DNA from: an uncultured Bacteroides sp. | GTDB taxonomy: Bacteria; Bacteroidota; Bacteroidia; Bacteroidales; Bacteroidaceae | Length of the DNA: 64,000 nucleotides | Direction of reading: 5' to 3' | Assembly (NCBI GenBank): GCA_900552645.1 | Contig: USAN01000003.1 | Coordinates: 124,001-188,000, forward strand | Shown: positions 26,477 to 34,942 of the stretch, piece after piece | Layout of the letters: the number at the start of each line of letters is the position of its first letter | Position numbering within the stretch: position 1 is the stretch's first letter | Made by a program: the position numbers and the translations under genes | Notes under the pieces: generated by a model | The model's input: the letters and a program-made list of their open reading frames with translations, nothing else | Database searches by the model: none | Told to the model about the DNA's origin: nothing

Positions 26477-28216
26477 TTATTTTTTCTTATTTCCGAACAG
26501 TAATATATAATCTTTTGAAGCAGCCTTGTGGGCAATATCCTCAGGAATGAATTTCCAGTTATTTTTCTTTACCGGTACAAGCTCTTCCGCATTGCCTAGG
26601 TATTCCATTAAGTAGTAACGCAAGTCTTTATCAGTAGCATAAATTATTCTGGACGGCAATTCCTCTTTTGGGATTCCTGCACCGGCAGTGAGCAAATCTC
26701 CTCCTCCGTTTCCACGATAAGAATTAACGGCAACCTTATATATCTTTTTTTCATCAAATTGGCTTCCATTAGTCATGCTCAGTATCCTTACCCTTTGTCC
26801 AAAAGGTTTTGTCACATTTACCGTATAATTAATTCCTGCGGCCGAATCGAAGTTAAAACTCGGATTTATGAATATATACTTGCCTGTAGATGTTGACTTT
26901 TGCAGTTGAAGAAGATTATCATTTTCACTCCTTACGGTCCTTATCCAGTTATTATATGACATTTCAAGATAATTCTTTATCTCACTTCCCGAAAGCTTCA
27001 TTACATAAAGCATATTTTCGTATTTATATAAGTTGAACATATCGCTCACATAAATATCTCCTTTCGATATATTTGAATAGAACGACAACGGAGCAGTAAA
27101 CGAGATGTCGGCTTTCGATATTTCAAGCTGAAGATCTTGGATTAGATCTATAAATTCGGACGGCCCGAAATACGCATCTTTAGTGTCAATGGATTTTGAT
27201 ATAGATGTTATTTTCTTTCCTACAAACTTCTTTATATTCTCATATCCACTATTGAAATTCTCTATAAAATCTTTGTCTACCTCATATTTCTTTAGATCCA
27301 CCAATTTACCTTCAGTACTCTTGGATATAACCTTATCATTTTTCAGAGTTAAATTTACAGTAACCTCTGATACATAATTCCCATCGGCTGCAGGATTTAT
27401 TAGAAGTACATCCTCTCCATTTACATTCTTTACCTTTATATTTTCAAGTTGATGATCGTGTCCCATCAATATAGCATCGAATCCCGGCACATTCTTAGCA
27501 ACATCAAGGCATGGATTTTCACTTATTCCATTAAGTTTCTTTCCCGTTTTTCCTGCATGAAACAATCCAATAATTACATCTGCCTTCTCTTTTTTCTTCA
27601 GGATTTCTATCCATTTACGTGCCGAAGTTTCTATATCTTCAAATTCAAGTCCCTCCCATAGTTTCTCGGGTACCCACAATGGAATGGCAGGAGTAACCAT
27701 GCCAAGAATAGCAATTTTTACTCCATCGCGTTCTAAAATTTTATAAGGAGGTAAATATGACTTATTGGTAGTCTTATCTATTATATTGGCACCTAATATA
27801 GGAAAGCTGCACTGCTTAGCCCACTTGTCGTACACCTTTTTACCCGTTTCTATATCATGATTACCCATGTTACCGGCATCATATTTCATATAGTTCATTA
27901 TTTCGGCACACAAATGTTTTGATACAGTATCAATAAAATTATAATAGTATGCAGTAGGCTGTCCCTGCAATATATCACCATTATCTACCAAAATACAGTT
28001 ATCTCCATATGTTTGCCTTTTGTCATTAACAAAAGAGCTTATACGTGCCAGACTTCCACTATTCGATTTTCTTTCAATAAAATCGTATGGAAAGAAATTT
28101 CCATGTACATCACTTGTCTCAATTATACTGATAGAAACCTTCTTCATCCCATCGGTTGCATATGCCCACACACCGATTAGCAATACACTCATCAATAAAA
28201 ATAATCCTCTCTTCAT
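26477..28216 (-). CDS. Exported 5'-nucleotidase / 2',3'-cyclic phosphodiesterase family enzyme
   Basis: Dinuclear-metal phosphoesterase acting outside the cytosol. The signal peptide starts at MKRGLFLLMSVLL. An upstream in-frame Met at 28309 would overlap the kinase gene, so I use 28216 (579 residues). Metallophosphatase motifs are intact: ETSDVHGNF, VDNGDILQGQP, GNMGNHDIETG, LFHAG and MGHDHQ. The C-terminal 5'-nucleotidase domain contains AVNSYRGNGGGDLL. Likely substrates are nucleotides or 2',3'-cyclic nucleotides. It lies 10 bp after the sensor kinase gene and 11 bp before the His-rich gene. Confidence 0.88.
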   Translation of the reverse strand: MKRGLFLLMSVLLIGVWAYATDGMKKVSISIIETSDVHGNFFPYDFIERKSNSGSLARISSFVNDKRQTYGDNCILVDNGDILQGQPTAYYYNFIDTVSKHLCAEIMNYMKYDAGNMGNHDIETGKKVYDKWAKQCSFPILGANIIDKTTNKSYLPPYKILERDGVKIAILGMVTPAIPLWVPEKLWEGLEFEDIETSARKWIEILKKKEKADVIIGLFHAGKTGKKLNGISENPCLDVAKNVPGFDAILMGHDHQLENIKVKNVNGEDVLLINPAADGNYVSEVTVNLTLKNDKVISKSTEGKLVDLKKYEVDKDFIENFNSGYENIKKFVGKKITSISKSIDTKDAYFGPSEFIDLIQDLQLEISKADISFTAPLSFYSNISKGDIYVSDMFNLYKYENMLYVMKLSGSEIKNYLEMSYNNWIRTVRSENDNLLQLQKSTSTGKYIFINPSFNFDSAAGINYTVNVTKPFGQRVRILSMTNGSQFDEKKIYKVAVNSYRGNGGGDLLTAGAGIPKEELPSRIIYATDKDLRYYLMEYLGNAEELVPVKKNNWKFIPEDIAHKAASKDYILLFGNKKK

Positions 28217-28226
28217 TCTTTCTATA

Positions 28227-30143
28227 TTATAACGGATGAGTGAATACGAATCTTGACCCAGATGTATAATCGGTATCAAGCCAAATTGTCCCACCCAACC
28301 TTTCAACAATCAACTTACTAATGGACAATCCTAGTCCCGTACCCTGCGAATATTCGTTCAGCTTTTCAAAACGATCAAATATCTTCTCTTTCTTTTCGGC
28401 ATCTATGCCACATCCTGTATCTTGTACAGATATATATAATTTTTTCTCTTCTTCTACCACTTTAAGATCTATAGTTATAAAACCTTCCTTAGTAAATTTA
28501 GCTGCATTGGACAGCAAGTTAATAAGTACCTGCTTTATTCTCTGAATATCTGTATTTATTATAAGAGATTTTACGTTCGAAGTAAAATTGAATTCTGCTT
28601 CCGTCTTTCTTGAATACTCTACTGTAGACAAAGCCATTAAGCACAAATCAACAATATCGGCATCTTCCTTTACAAATTTTATCTTCCCCGATTCCATACG
28701 CGATATATCTAGTATGTCGTTTATAAGATGAAGAAGCAAATCAGAGTTCTTGCTTATTATATTACTATATTCTATCTTTTCTTCTTTTGTAAGATTTTCT
28801 GTACTTATCACACTCGAGAATCCTACTATTGCATTCAATGGAGTACGTATTTCATGACTCATGTTGGCCAGAAAAGAAGATTTTAGTAGGTTAGACTCCT
28901 CTGCCTTCTCCTTTGCTATGAGCAACTCTCTACTCGATACCTCAAGATGATGCTTCAGTTTGTTTATCTTCAATATATAATAAAAAGCACCCATTATACA
29001 TATAATAAGAAATACGAATACTACTATAAGTATGTTTACAAGCATTTCGTAACGCTCGTAAAAAGATAATTCTCTATTTACATATACAGAATTTTCGGGT
29101 AGTCTTATTGAATCCTTTTTAAATTCAGTCAAACGCTTAGAATCGAACTTATATACACTAGATATTGTCTTTACCGAAGTATTTCTCCTGCCATTCATAA
29201 TATAAGAGTTAACCATATCCGAAAGTTCCCTCCCAATATTATGATAATCGGGCATATATCCGCCCAAAGTCCAGTGTCCAAGTCCTACCGATGAAAGTGT
29301 AAATACGGGCAACAGAGGATTTGCATCATGCAGCATGTAAGTAGTACTTCCAAGAACATAATTCTCTGTACAGTCTATTCGCCATGTACCCACAAGTACA
29401 CAGTCGCTGCTGCTCATATTACGTATTTTCTCACTCACTTCCATGAATGTAAGATTACGCCCATCTATATATTCAACATCAAAATCTCTTATCTGTGCTG
29501 CCTCCTTCCTTACAAGAGCATTTATAGAAACACCTCCATATGTATTGTCAGAAAGGAAAAATATTTTTTTTAGATTAGGATAAAATTTTCTTATCAGTTC
29601 AAGATTCTTATCAACGTCATATTTATAAACATATCCTCCTGCAATATTGAAATCATTAAAATCCTTATATATATCCTTACTTTTGGGCTGCCATAAAGAT
29701 AAATTTACACTATCAGAAGGAAGTGATACGGAGTTTGCACTTGCCAATCCTATAAATACAGGAATCCTCTTAGCAAAATCATAATCCTGCGAAAGAAAAG
29801 ATGTACATGCTTCTTGTCCTAGCAGTACTATCAATGCAGGCGGAGAATCAGTATCATATTTTGCAAGAATATTCTTCATCCTGTTTTTCCAATAGAATAT
29901 CTCGGAAAGATTTTGACAATTCATACTCTCTACAATGATTGAATATACACCATTATTCTTCTTGTATTGATCGACAAAAGCCGATATATTGTCGGCCATG
30001 CTTCTAGTTTCGGGATTATAAGACGTAATGATTAATATCTTGTCTGAATTAGATTCAAGCGCATGAACTCCATTCGTCAAACTGAAAAGACAAATAAACA
30101 TTATAGCCAGTCGTAGTTTTATGGAATAGAAAATATGCTTCAT
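28227..30143 (-). CDS. Sensor histidine kinase with periplasmic ABC-substrate-binding-like sensor
   Basis: Membrane sensor of 638 residues. Signal/anchor 1-28. A periplasmic region (about 33-360, ILIITSYNPETRSM, ALIVLLGQEAC, KKIFFLSDNTYGG) resembles ABC-type substrate-binding folds. A transmembrane helix (368-391), a short coiled coil and HisKA follow, with NMSHEIRTPLN (phospho-acceptor His430). HATPase_c contains NLLSNAAKFT, DTGCGI and GTGLGLSISK. There is no receiver domain and no response regulator in the window, so its output is unknown. It heads a four-gene run with the nucleotidase, His-rich protein and TonB receptor. Confidence 0.9.
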   Translation of the reverse strand: MKHIFYSIKLRLAIMFICLFSLTNGVHALESNSDKILIITSYNPETRSMADNISAFVDQYKKNNGVYSIIVESMNCQNLSEIFYWKNRMKNILAKYDTDSPPALIVLLGQEACTSFLSQDYDFAKRIPVFIGLASANSVSLPSDSVNLSLWQPKSKDIYKDFNDFNIAGGYVYKYDVDKNLELIRKFYPNLKKIFFLSDNTYGGVSINALVRKEAAQIRDFDVEYIDGRNLTFMEVSEKIRNMSSSDCVLVGTWRIDCTENYVLGSTTYMLHDANPLLPVFTLSSVGLGHWTLGGYMPDYHNIGRELSDMVNSYIMNGRRNTSVKTISSVYKFDSKRLTEFKKDSIRLPENSVYVNRELSFYERYEMLVNILIVVFVFLIICIMGAFYYILKINKLKHHLEVSSRELLIAKEKAEESNLLKSSFLANMSHEIRTPLNAIVGFSSVISTENLTKEEKIEYSNIISKNSDLLLHLINDILDISRMESGKIKFVKEDADIVDLCLMALSTVEYSRKTEAEFNFTSNVKSLIINTDIQRIKQVLINLLSNAAKFTKEGFITIDLKVVEEEKKLYISVQDTGCGIDAEKKEKIFDRFEKLNEYSQGTGLGLSISKLIVERLGGTIWLDTDYTSGSRFVFTHPL

Positions 30144-30173
30144 ATAATTATAACAAGTAGAAGATTATTTTTT

Positions 30174-30182
30174 GCAAAACTA
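30174..30182 (-). promoter_or_regulatory. -7 element of the kinase-nucleotidase-receptor run
   Basis: The minus strand reads TAGTTTTGC, matching TAnnTTTGC, 31 bp before the kinase ATG. Confidence 0.6.
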
Positions 30183-30254
30183 TACTTTTTATCTTTATTT
30201 GACAACTTATTCAACTCTTATTTGTTGAATAGCAAAAGAATTAATAGTAATAAT

Positions 30255-31193
30255 ATGGCCTATATTGATTATTATAAAGTTTTAGGAGTAGAGAAGAATG
30301 CTACTCAGGAAGATATTAAAAAGGCATTTCGTAAATTGGCCAGAAAATATCACCCAGACCTTAATCCGAATGATTCTTCGGCTAAGGAAAAATTTCAGGG
30401 AATTAATGAAGCTAATGAAGTATTGAGCGACCCCGAAAAGCGCAAGAAATATGATGAATATGGAGAGCATTGGAAGCATGCCGACGAATTCGATAAGCAA
30501 AAGCAGCAACGGGGTGGATTTACCGGATTCAACGGTGACAGTGATGGCTCATATTGGTATTCGGGCGATGGACAAGGTTTTGGAGGTGAGGGATTTGGCA
30601 GGAATGCCGATGGATTCTCCGATTTCTTTGAAAATTTATTTGGCGGTGCGGGCCGTGGACGAAGTTCGCGAGGCGGAGGCTACAAGGGTCAGGATTACAA
30701 TGCCGAATTAAAATTGTCATTACGAGATGCTGCCGAGACACATAAACAGATTATAAATGTAAATGGAAAGAATATACGTATTACGGTTCCGGCTGGAATA
30801 GCAAACGGACAGACCATTAAACTAAGAGGTCATGGAGGTCCGGGTGTAAACGGAGGTCCTGACGGAGATTTATATATAACATTTGTGATACCGGATGATC
30901 CTGTATTTAAAAGATTGGGAAATGATCTATACATCACATCTCCTTTGAATCTATATACAGCCATACTTGGTGGTGAAACTACTGTCGAGACTTTAACAGG
31001 AAAGGTTAAACTTAAAGTAAAGCCTGAAACTCAAAATGAGACAAAAGTCCGTTTGAAAGGAAAAGGTTTTCCTGTATATAAGGAAGAAGGAAAATTTGGA
31101 GATTTGATAGTTACTTATGATATTCTGATTCCAACTAATTTAACAGAAAGTCAAAAGGAATTATTCCGTCAATTAAAAGATAGTAGTAAATAA
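30255..31193 (+). CDS. cbpA: DnaJ-like co-chaperone (CbpA type)
   Basis: Class B J-domain protein that stimulates DnaK. The J domain (about 2-68) has the HPD motif in KYHPDLNPND. A Gly/Phe-rich linker follows (GGFTGFNGD to GGYKGQ), then two C-terminal substrate-binding domains. There is no CxxCxGxG zinc domain, so this is CbpA and not canonical DnaJ. The frame is open upstream to 30135, but MAYIDYYKVLGV at 30255 is the family start (312 residues). It is followed 12 bp later by its modulator cbpM. Confidence 0.92.
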   Translation: MAYIDYYKVLGVEKNATQEDIKKAFRKLARKYHPDLNPNDSSAKEKFQGINEANEVLSDPEKRKKYDEYGEHWKHADEFDKQKQQRGGFTGFNGDSDGSYWYSGDGQGFGGEGFGRNADGFSDFFENLFGGAGRGRSSRGGGYKGQDYNAELKLSLRDAAETHKQIINVNGKNIRITVPAGIANGQTIKLRGHGGPGVNGGPDGDLYITFVIPDDPVFKRLGNDLYITSPLNLYTAILGGETTVETLTGKVKLKVKPETQNETKVRLKGKGFPVYKEEGKFGDLIVTYDILIPTNLTESQKELFRQLKDSSK

Positions 31194-31205
31194 AAAGCAA
31201 TAACT

Positions 31206-31496
31206 ATGGATACAGATTTAATTATAATAAGCGAATACTGTGACAAATGCAATATTGATCCACAGTTTATAATAGAATTGGGAAATGACGGTTTGATTAG
31301 CATTAAAGAGGTTGAAAAAGAGAAATATATTCCTGCTTCTGAATTGCCTGAACTAGAAAAGTTCAAGCATCTATATTATGATCTCGACATTAATGTTCCC
31401 GGTATTGATGCCATTCATAATATGCTGCAGAGAATTGAGATTATGCAACGCGAAATCTTTCTGTTAAGGAACCAAATATCTTTTTTTAAGAAGTAA
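31206..31496 (+). CDS. cbpM: CbpM-like chaperone modulator (MerR-like)
   Basis: Small 96-residue protein with a MerR-like helix-turn-helix fold (ISEYCDKCNIDPQFIIELGNDGLI) and a C-terminal coiled coil (IDAIHNMLQRIEIMQREIFLLRNQI). In enterobacteria CbpM binds the CbpA J domain and inhibits it. The position 12 bp after cbpA supports the same pairing. Confidence 0.85.
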   Translation: MDTDLIIISEYCDKCNIDPQFIIELGNDGLISIKEVEKEKYIPASELPELEKFKHLYYDLDINVPGIDAIHNMLQRIEIMQREIFLLRNQISFFKK

Positions 31497-31524
31497 ATCC
31501 TAGCCTTAACTAAATATTGAAAAG

Positions 31525-31582
31525 TTCTTCCTGATATAAATGAATTTCGAATAGAGTATTCATTATTTTTCAGGGAGAATTT
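31525..31582 (+). terminator. Imperfect terminator after cbpM
   Basis: The segments 31525-31545 and 31558-31582 form a mostly complementary stem (TCCTGA...AATGAAT with ATTCATT...TCAGGGA) followed by TTTTTATTTTA. Confidence 0.5.
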
Positions 31583-31611
31583 TTATTTTATATAATAGAA
31601 ACATCAAAAAC

Positions 31612-31778
31612 TTAGTTTTTATTATAATCATTGAGACTTGTTTAGTTTTTATTACAAATATTTAAACCGTAAATGATCTGTGAACATTCTGTGAACATTC
31701 TCCAATAATATTCACACATAACTCAATAATAATCAGAGCTTTGGAATTGTGAACATTGTGACATTAGTTTTTATAACA
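31612..31778 (+). repeat. Three copies of TTAGTTTTTATWA
   Basis: TTAGTTTTTATTATA (31612), TTAGTTTTTATTACA (31642) and TTAGTTTTTATAACA (31764) occur in the cbpM-tex gap. The first two are exactly 30 bp apart, and the third overlaps the TTCACA block. Confidence 0.5.
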
Positions 31779-31780
31779 GT
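31678..31780 (-). repeat. Interspersed block, copy 2 (TTCACA-containing)
   Basis: On the minus strand it aligns with 62501-62604. Shared parts are AAAACTAAT, TTCACAATTCCAA, CTGAnT, an ATGTGnGAAT-like segment, and a final pair of TTCACA hexamers 11 bp apart. A second TCACA/TTCACA pair is 9 bp apart in both copies. The plus strand shows the direct repeat CTGTGAACATT at 31678 and 31689. Non-coding; function unknown. Confidence 0.6.
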
Positions 31781-31823
31781 ATAAATTGCAGAAATACACA
31801 AAAACACATTGAATTGACGGCCA

Positions 31824-31907
31824 CTAAAAATTATTTTATGGCGGTCGATTTTTATTTTATGGCGGTCAATTTTTATTTTATGGCGGTCAATTTTTATTTG
31901 GTCAGCA
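31824..31907 (+). repeat. 21-bp-period tandem array, copy 2
   Basis: Four units of exactly 21 bp begin at 31824, 31845, 31866 and 31887. The first three end in TATGGCGG. The last changes into the cap ATTTGGTCAGCA, also found at 62.4 kb. The entry junction GGCCACTAA resembles GCCCACTAA at 2085-2093. The remainder of the gap 31497-32001 holds the block described separately and the tex promoter. Confidence 0.85.
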
Positions 31908-31970
31908 CCAAATATAGCCTATAATCACTAAATAAATTAGTTCTGATAAAATTATATTAAAACAATTGTA

Positions 31971-31979
31971 TAATTTTGC
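31971..31979 (+). promoter_or_regulatory. -7 element for tex
   Basis: TAATTTTGC lies 22 bp before the tex ATG. Confidence 0.65.
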
Positions 31980-32001
31980 CGAAAATTTTAAATGAACAGA
32001 A

Positions 32002-34125
32002 ATGGATGTATATAAAATAATTGCATCAGAATTGAACCTCACTCCTATTCAGGTTAAGAATAGCATTACTTTACTAGATGAAGGGGCTACGATACCTTTT
32101 ATAAGTCGTTATAGAAAAGAAAAAACCGGCAACTTAAATGAAATACAGATTGAAGAGATTAAATCTCTTAACGATAAGTATATTCTATTGCAAAAAAGGA
32201 AAGAGGCAATTATCACTTCCATTTCAGGTCAGGAGAAACTTACTGCAGAACTTAAATCAAGAATAGATAACTGCTTTTCTATTACCGAACTTGAGGACAT
32301 ATATCTTCCTTACAAGCCTAAGCGTGTTACACGTGCCGAGGTTGCAAGAAAGAACGGATTGGCTCCTTTGGCAACAGCTATTCTTCTACAAAATGATAGC
32401 CGCCTGAACGATACTGCACATAAGTTCATAAACAAGGATGTTGAATCGGCAGAAGATGCTCTTAAAGGTGCACGTGACATAATTGCCGAACAGGTAAGTG
32501 AAAACGAAAAAGCAAGAAATATAGTACGAAGATCTTTTGTCCGAGAAGGCGTAATAACTGCCAAGGTAGTAAAGGGTAAAGAAGAAGAGGCATATAAGTA
32601 TCGCGACTATTTTGACTTCTCGGAAAACTTGTCAAGATGCAGTTCGCATAGACTTCTTGCCATTAGAAGAGGCGAAAAAGAGGGTTTTTTGAAGGTATCG
32701 ATATCATGTGATGAAGATAATGCTATGATGCCTATCGAAAGATTATATATAAAGAGCAACAACCAGTGTGCTCAACATATAAAAGAGGCCATAAAAGATT
32801 CTTACAAGAGATTGCTAAAACCCGGCATAGAGACCGAATTTGCATCTTCAAGCAAACAGGATGCAGATATTACGGCAATAAGGATTTTCGCAAAGAATCT
32901 TCAACAGCTTTTATTGGCACCTCCTTTGGGACAGAAGATTATACTGGGTATAGACCCGGGGTTCCGTACTGGATGCAAGGTGGTATGCATATCATCAGAA
33001 GGTGATTTCATCGAGAACAGAACTATATACCCACATCCGCCGCAGGAAAATGTAAACGAGGCGGCTTCTATTATAAAAGAATTGTGTATCAAGTATAGTG
33101 TTCAGGCTATAGTTATAGGGAATGGTACTGCCGGCAAGGAAACCGAACATTTCATAAAATCTCTTGGATTGAATAATTCTATAGAGGTTTACAGTGTATC
33201 CGAAGATGGCGCTTCGGTTTATTCGGCTTCGAAGACAGCACGTGAAGAGTTTCCAGACTTCGACGTAACCGTACGTGGTGCCATAAGCATTGCCAGAAGA
33301 GTTCAGGACCCTTTGGCCGAACTTGTAAAGATTGACCCTAAATCTATTGGTGTAGGACAATATCAGCACGATGTAGATCAGACATTATTGAAAAAGTCGC
33401 TTGATCAGACTGTAGAAAACTGTGTTAATGCAGTAGGAGTAAATCTAAATACTGCCAGTAAGCATATCCTTACATATGTATCGGGGTTGGGCGAGACATT
33501 AGCACAGAACATTGTTAACTATCGTTCGGAAAACGGATCTTTCAAATCGAGAAAGGAGATAATGAAAGTTGCACGAATGGGTGCAAAAACATTCGAACAG
33601 TGCGCCGGATTTCTTAGGATATCTGACTCGAAAAATCCACTCGATAATTCGGGCATACATCCCGAATCGTATTATATTGTCGAGAAAATGGCGGCCGACC
33701 TTAACTGCAGTGTTAAGGAGCTTATGGAAAAGAAGGAACTTATATCAAAAATAGATATAAACAGATATATAGACCAGCAGACCGGTGTACCTACACTTCA
33801 GGATATTATTGCCGAACTTGAGAAGCCCGGACGAGATCCGCGAATGCAACGCCGAATGAGCAGCATAGAAAACAATATAAAAACGATAGATGAAGTAAGA
33901 GCAGGAATGATACTTACAGGTATCATTACAAATATAACAGACTTTGGATGTTTTGTAGACCTTGGCATAAAAGAGAAAGGGCTGGTTCACATATCTCAAA
34001 TAACAGACAGATTTATAAAAGATCCTCATGCAGTAGTAAGCATTAATCAGGAAGTGAAGGTGAAAGTAATGAGCGTAGATTCTGAAAGGAAGAGAATACA
34101 GCTTACCATGAAGGATATAAACTAA
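32002..34125 (+). CDS. tex: Tex-type RNA-binding transcriptional accessory protein
   Basis: Conserved cytosolic nucleic-acid-binding protein of 707 residues. The N-terminal helical region starts MDVYKIIASELNLTPIQV. A YqgF/RNase H-like core follows (ILGIDPGFRTGCKVV), then a helix-hairpin-helix region (VGVNLNTASKHILTYVSGLGETLAQNIV) and a C-terminal S1 domain (about 635-705, LTGIITNITDFGCFVDLGI, GLVHISQI). Full length for the family. It is the first gene of a run tex-nudC-PBP1A-transporter with gaps of 11 to 30 bp, and is preceded by the 31.8 kb repeat array. Confidence 0.95.
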   Translation: MDVYKIIASELNLTPIQVKNSITLLDEGATIPFISRYRKEKTGNLNEIQIEEIKSLNDKYILLQKRKEAIITSISGQEKLTAELKSRIDNCFSITELEDIYLPYKPKRVTRAEVARKNGLAPLATAILLQNDSRLNDTAHKFINKDVESAEDALKGARDIIAEQVSENEKARNIVRRSFVREGVITAKVVKGKEEEAYKYRDYFDFSENLSRCSSHRLLAIRRGEKEGFLKVSISCDEDNAMMPIERLYIKSNNQCAQHIKEAIKDSYKRLLKPGIETEFASSSKQDADITAIRIFAKNLQQLLLAPPLGQKIILGIDPGFRTGCKVVCISSEGDFIENRTIYPHPPQENVNEAASIIKELCIKYSVQAIVIGNGTAGKETEHFIKSLGLNNSIEVYSVSEDGASVYSASKTAREEFPDFDVTVRGAISIARRVQDPLAELVKIDPKSIGVGQYQHDVDQTLLKKSLDQTVENCVNAVGVNLNTASKHILTYVSGLGETLAQNIVNYRSENGSFKSRKEIMKVARMGAKTFEQCAGFLRISDSKNPLDNSGIHPESYYIVEKMAADLNCSVKELMEKKELISKIDINRYIDQQTGVPTLQDIIAELEKPGRDPRMQRRMSSIENNIKTIDEVRAGMILTGIITNITDFGCFVDLGIKEKGLVHISQITDRFIKDPHAVVSINQEVKVKVMSVDSERKRIQLTMKDIN

Positions 34126-34136
34126 ATAAAACATTT

Positions 34137-34916
34137 ATGGGAAATAAAACACATTGGTATATATTTCATAAAGACAACTTACTGATAGAAAATGTTGGTA
34201 ATGAATATCATGTTCCATATACAGCCCAACCACCTGTAGAAGCAGCCGATGATACGAAAATTCATACTGTAGTGAAAAATGGAGAGGAGTTTAAGGCTTA
34301 CTCGGTAAATGATGAAGAATTGGCATTGAAAGCCAATAATAGCTATAGCTTCATAAACCTTAGACAGTCATTCGATACATTACCATTAAAAGAATATAAG
34401 TTTGCCGGAAAAGCATTCCAAGTTCTTTTTTGGGACAAGAATACAAAATATTGTCCTTCTTGCGGAGTATTGACAATCCAAATATCACCTATAGGAAAAA
34501 AATGCCCTTCTTGTTCGCAAGAATTCTATCCACCTATTTCGCCTGCAATCATTGTAAGGATTCATAAGGATGATACAATATTACTTGTAAGGGCACGTAA
34601 CTTTCGTGGCACTTTTAATGGTCTTGTGGCAGGATTTGTAGAACCCGGAGAGAGCCTGGAGGAGTGCGTATGCCGAGAGGTAATGGAGGAAACAGGACTT
34701 ACAATTAACAACATAAGATACTTTGGTAGTCAGCCATGGCCATACCCCAGCGGACTTATGATAGGGTTTATTGCCGACTATGCCGAAGGAGAAATAAAGC
34801 TACAGGATGAAGAACTTACATCTGGTGCTTTCTTTAGAAAGGACAATCTTCCCGAAATACCTCGCAAACTAAGTATTGCAAGGAAGATGATTGATGCATG
34901 GTTATCCGAAGAATAA
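34137..34916 (+). CDS. nudC: NAD(+)/NADH diphosphatase (NudC)
   Basis: Nudix hydrolase that cleaves NAD(H) and, in E. coli, removes NAD caps from RNA. A zinc ribbon is visible (CPSCG and CPSCSQEF), followed by the Nudix box GFVEPGESLEECVCREVMEETG and the NudC signature SQPWPYPSGLMIGF. The 259-residue length is standard. It lies 11 bp after tex. Confidence 0.95.
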   Translation: MGNKTHWYIFHKDNLLIENVGNEYHVPYTAQPPVEAADDTKIHTVVKNGEEFKAYSVNDEELALKANNSYSFINLRQSFDTLPLKEYKFAGKAFQVLFWDKNTKYCPSCGVLTIQISPIGKKCPSCSQEFYPPISPAIIVRIHKDDTILLVRARNFRGTFNGLVAGFVEPGESLEECVCREVMEETGLTINNIRYFGSQPWPYPSGLMIGFIADYAEGEIKLQDEELTSGAFFRKDNLPEIPRKLSIARKMIDAWLSEE

Positions 34917-34942
34917 AGTATATACTCTAAATCTATATATAT

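Noticed and set aside
31824..31907. IS21 insertion sequence
   Set aside because: Only an end-like repeat array is present. There is no istA or istB, and target duplications are not evident.
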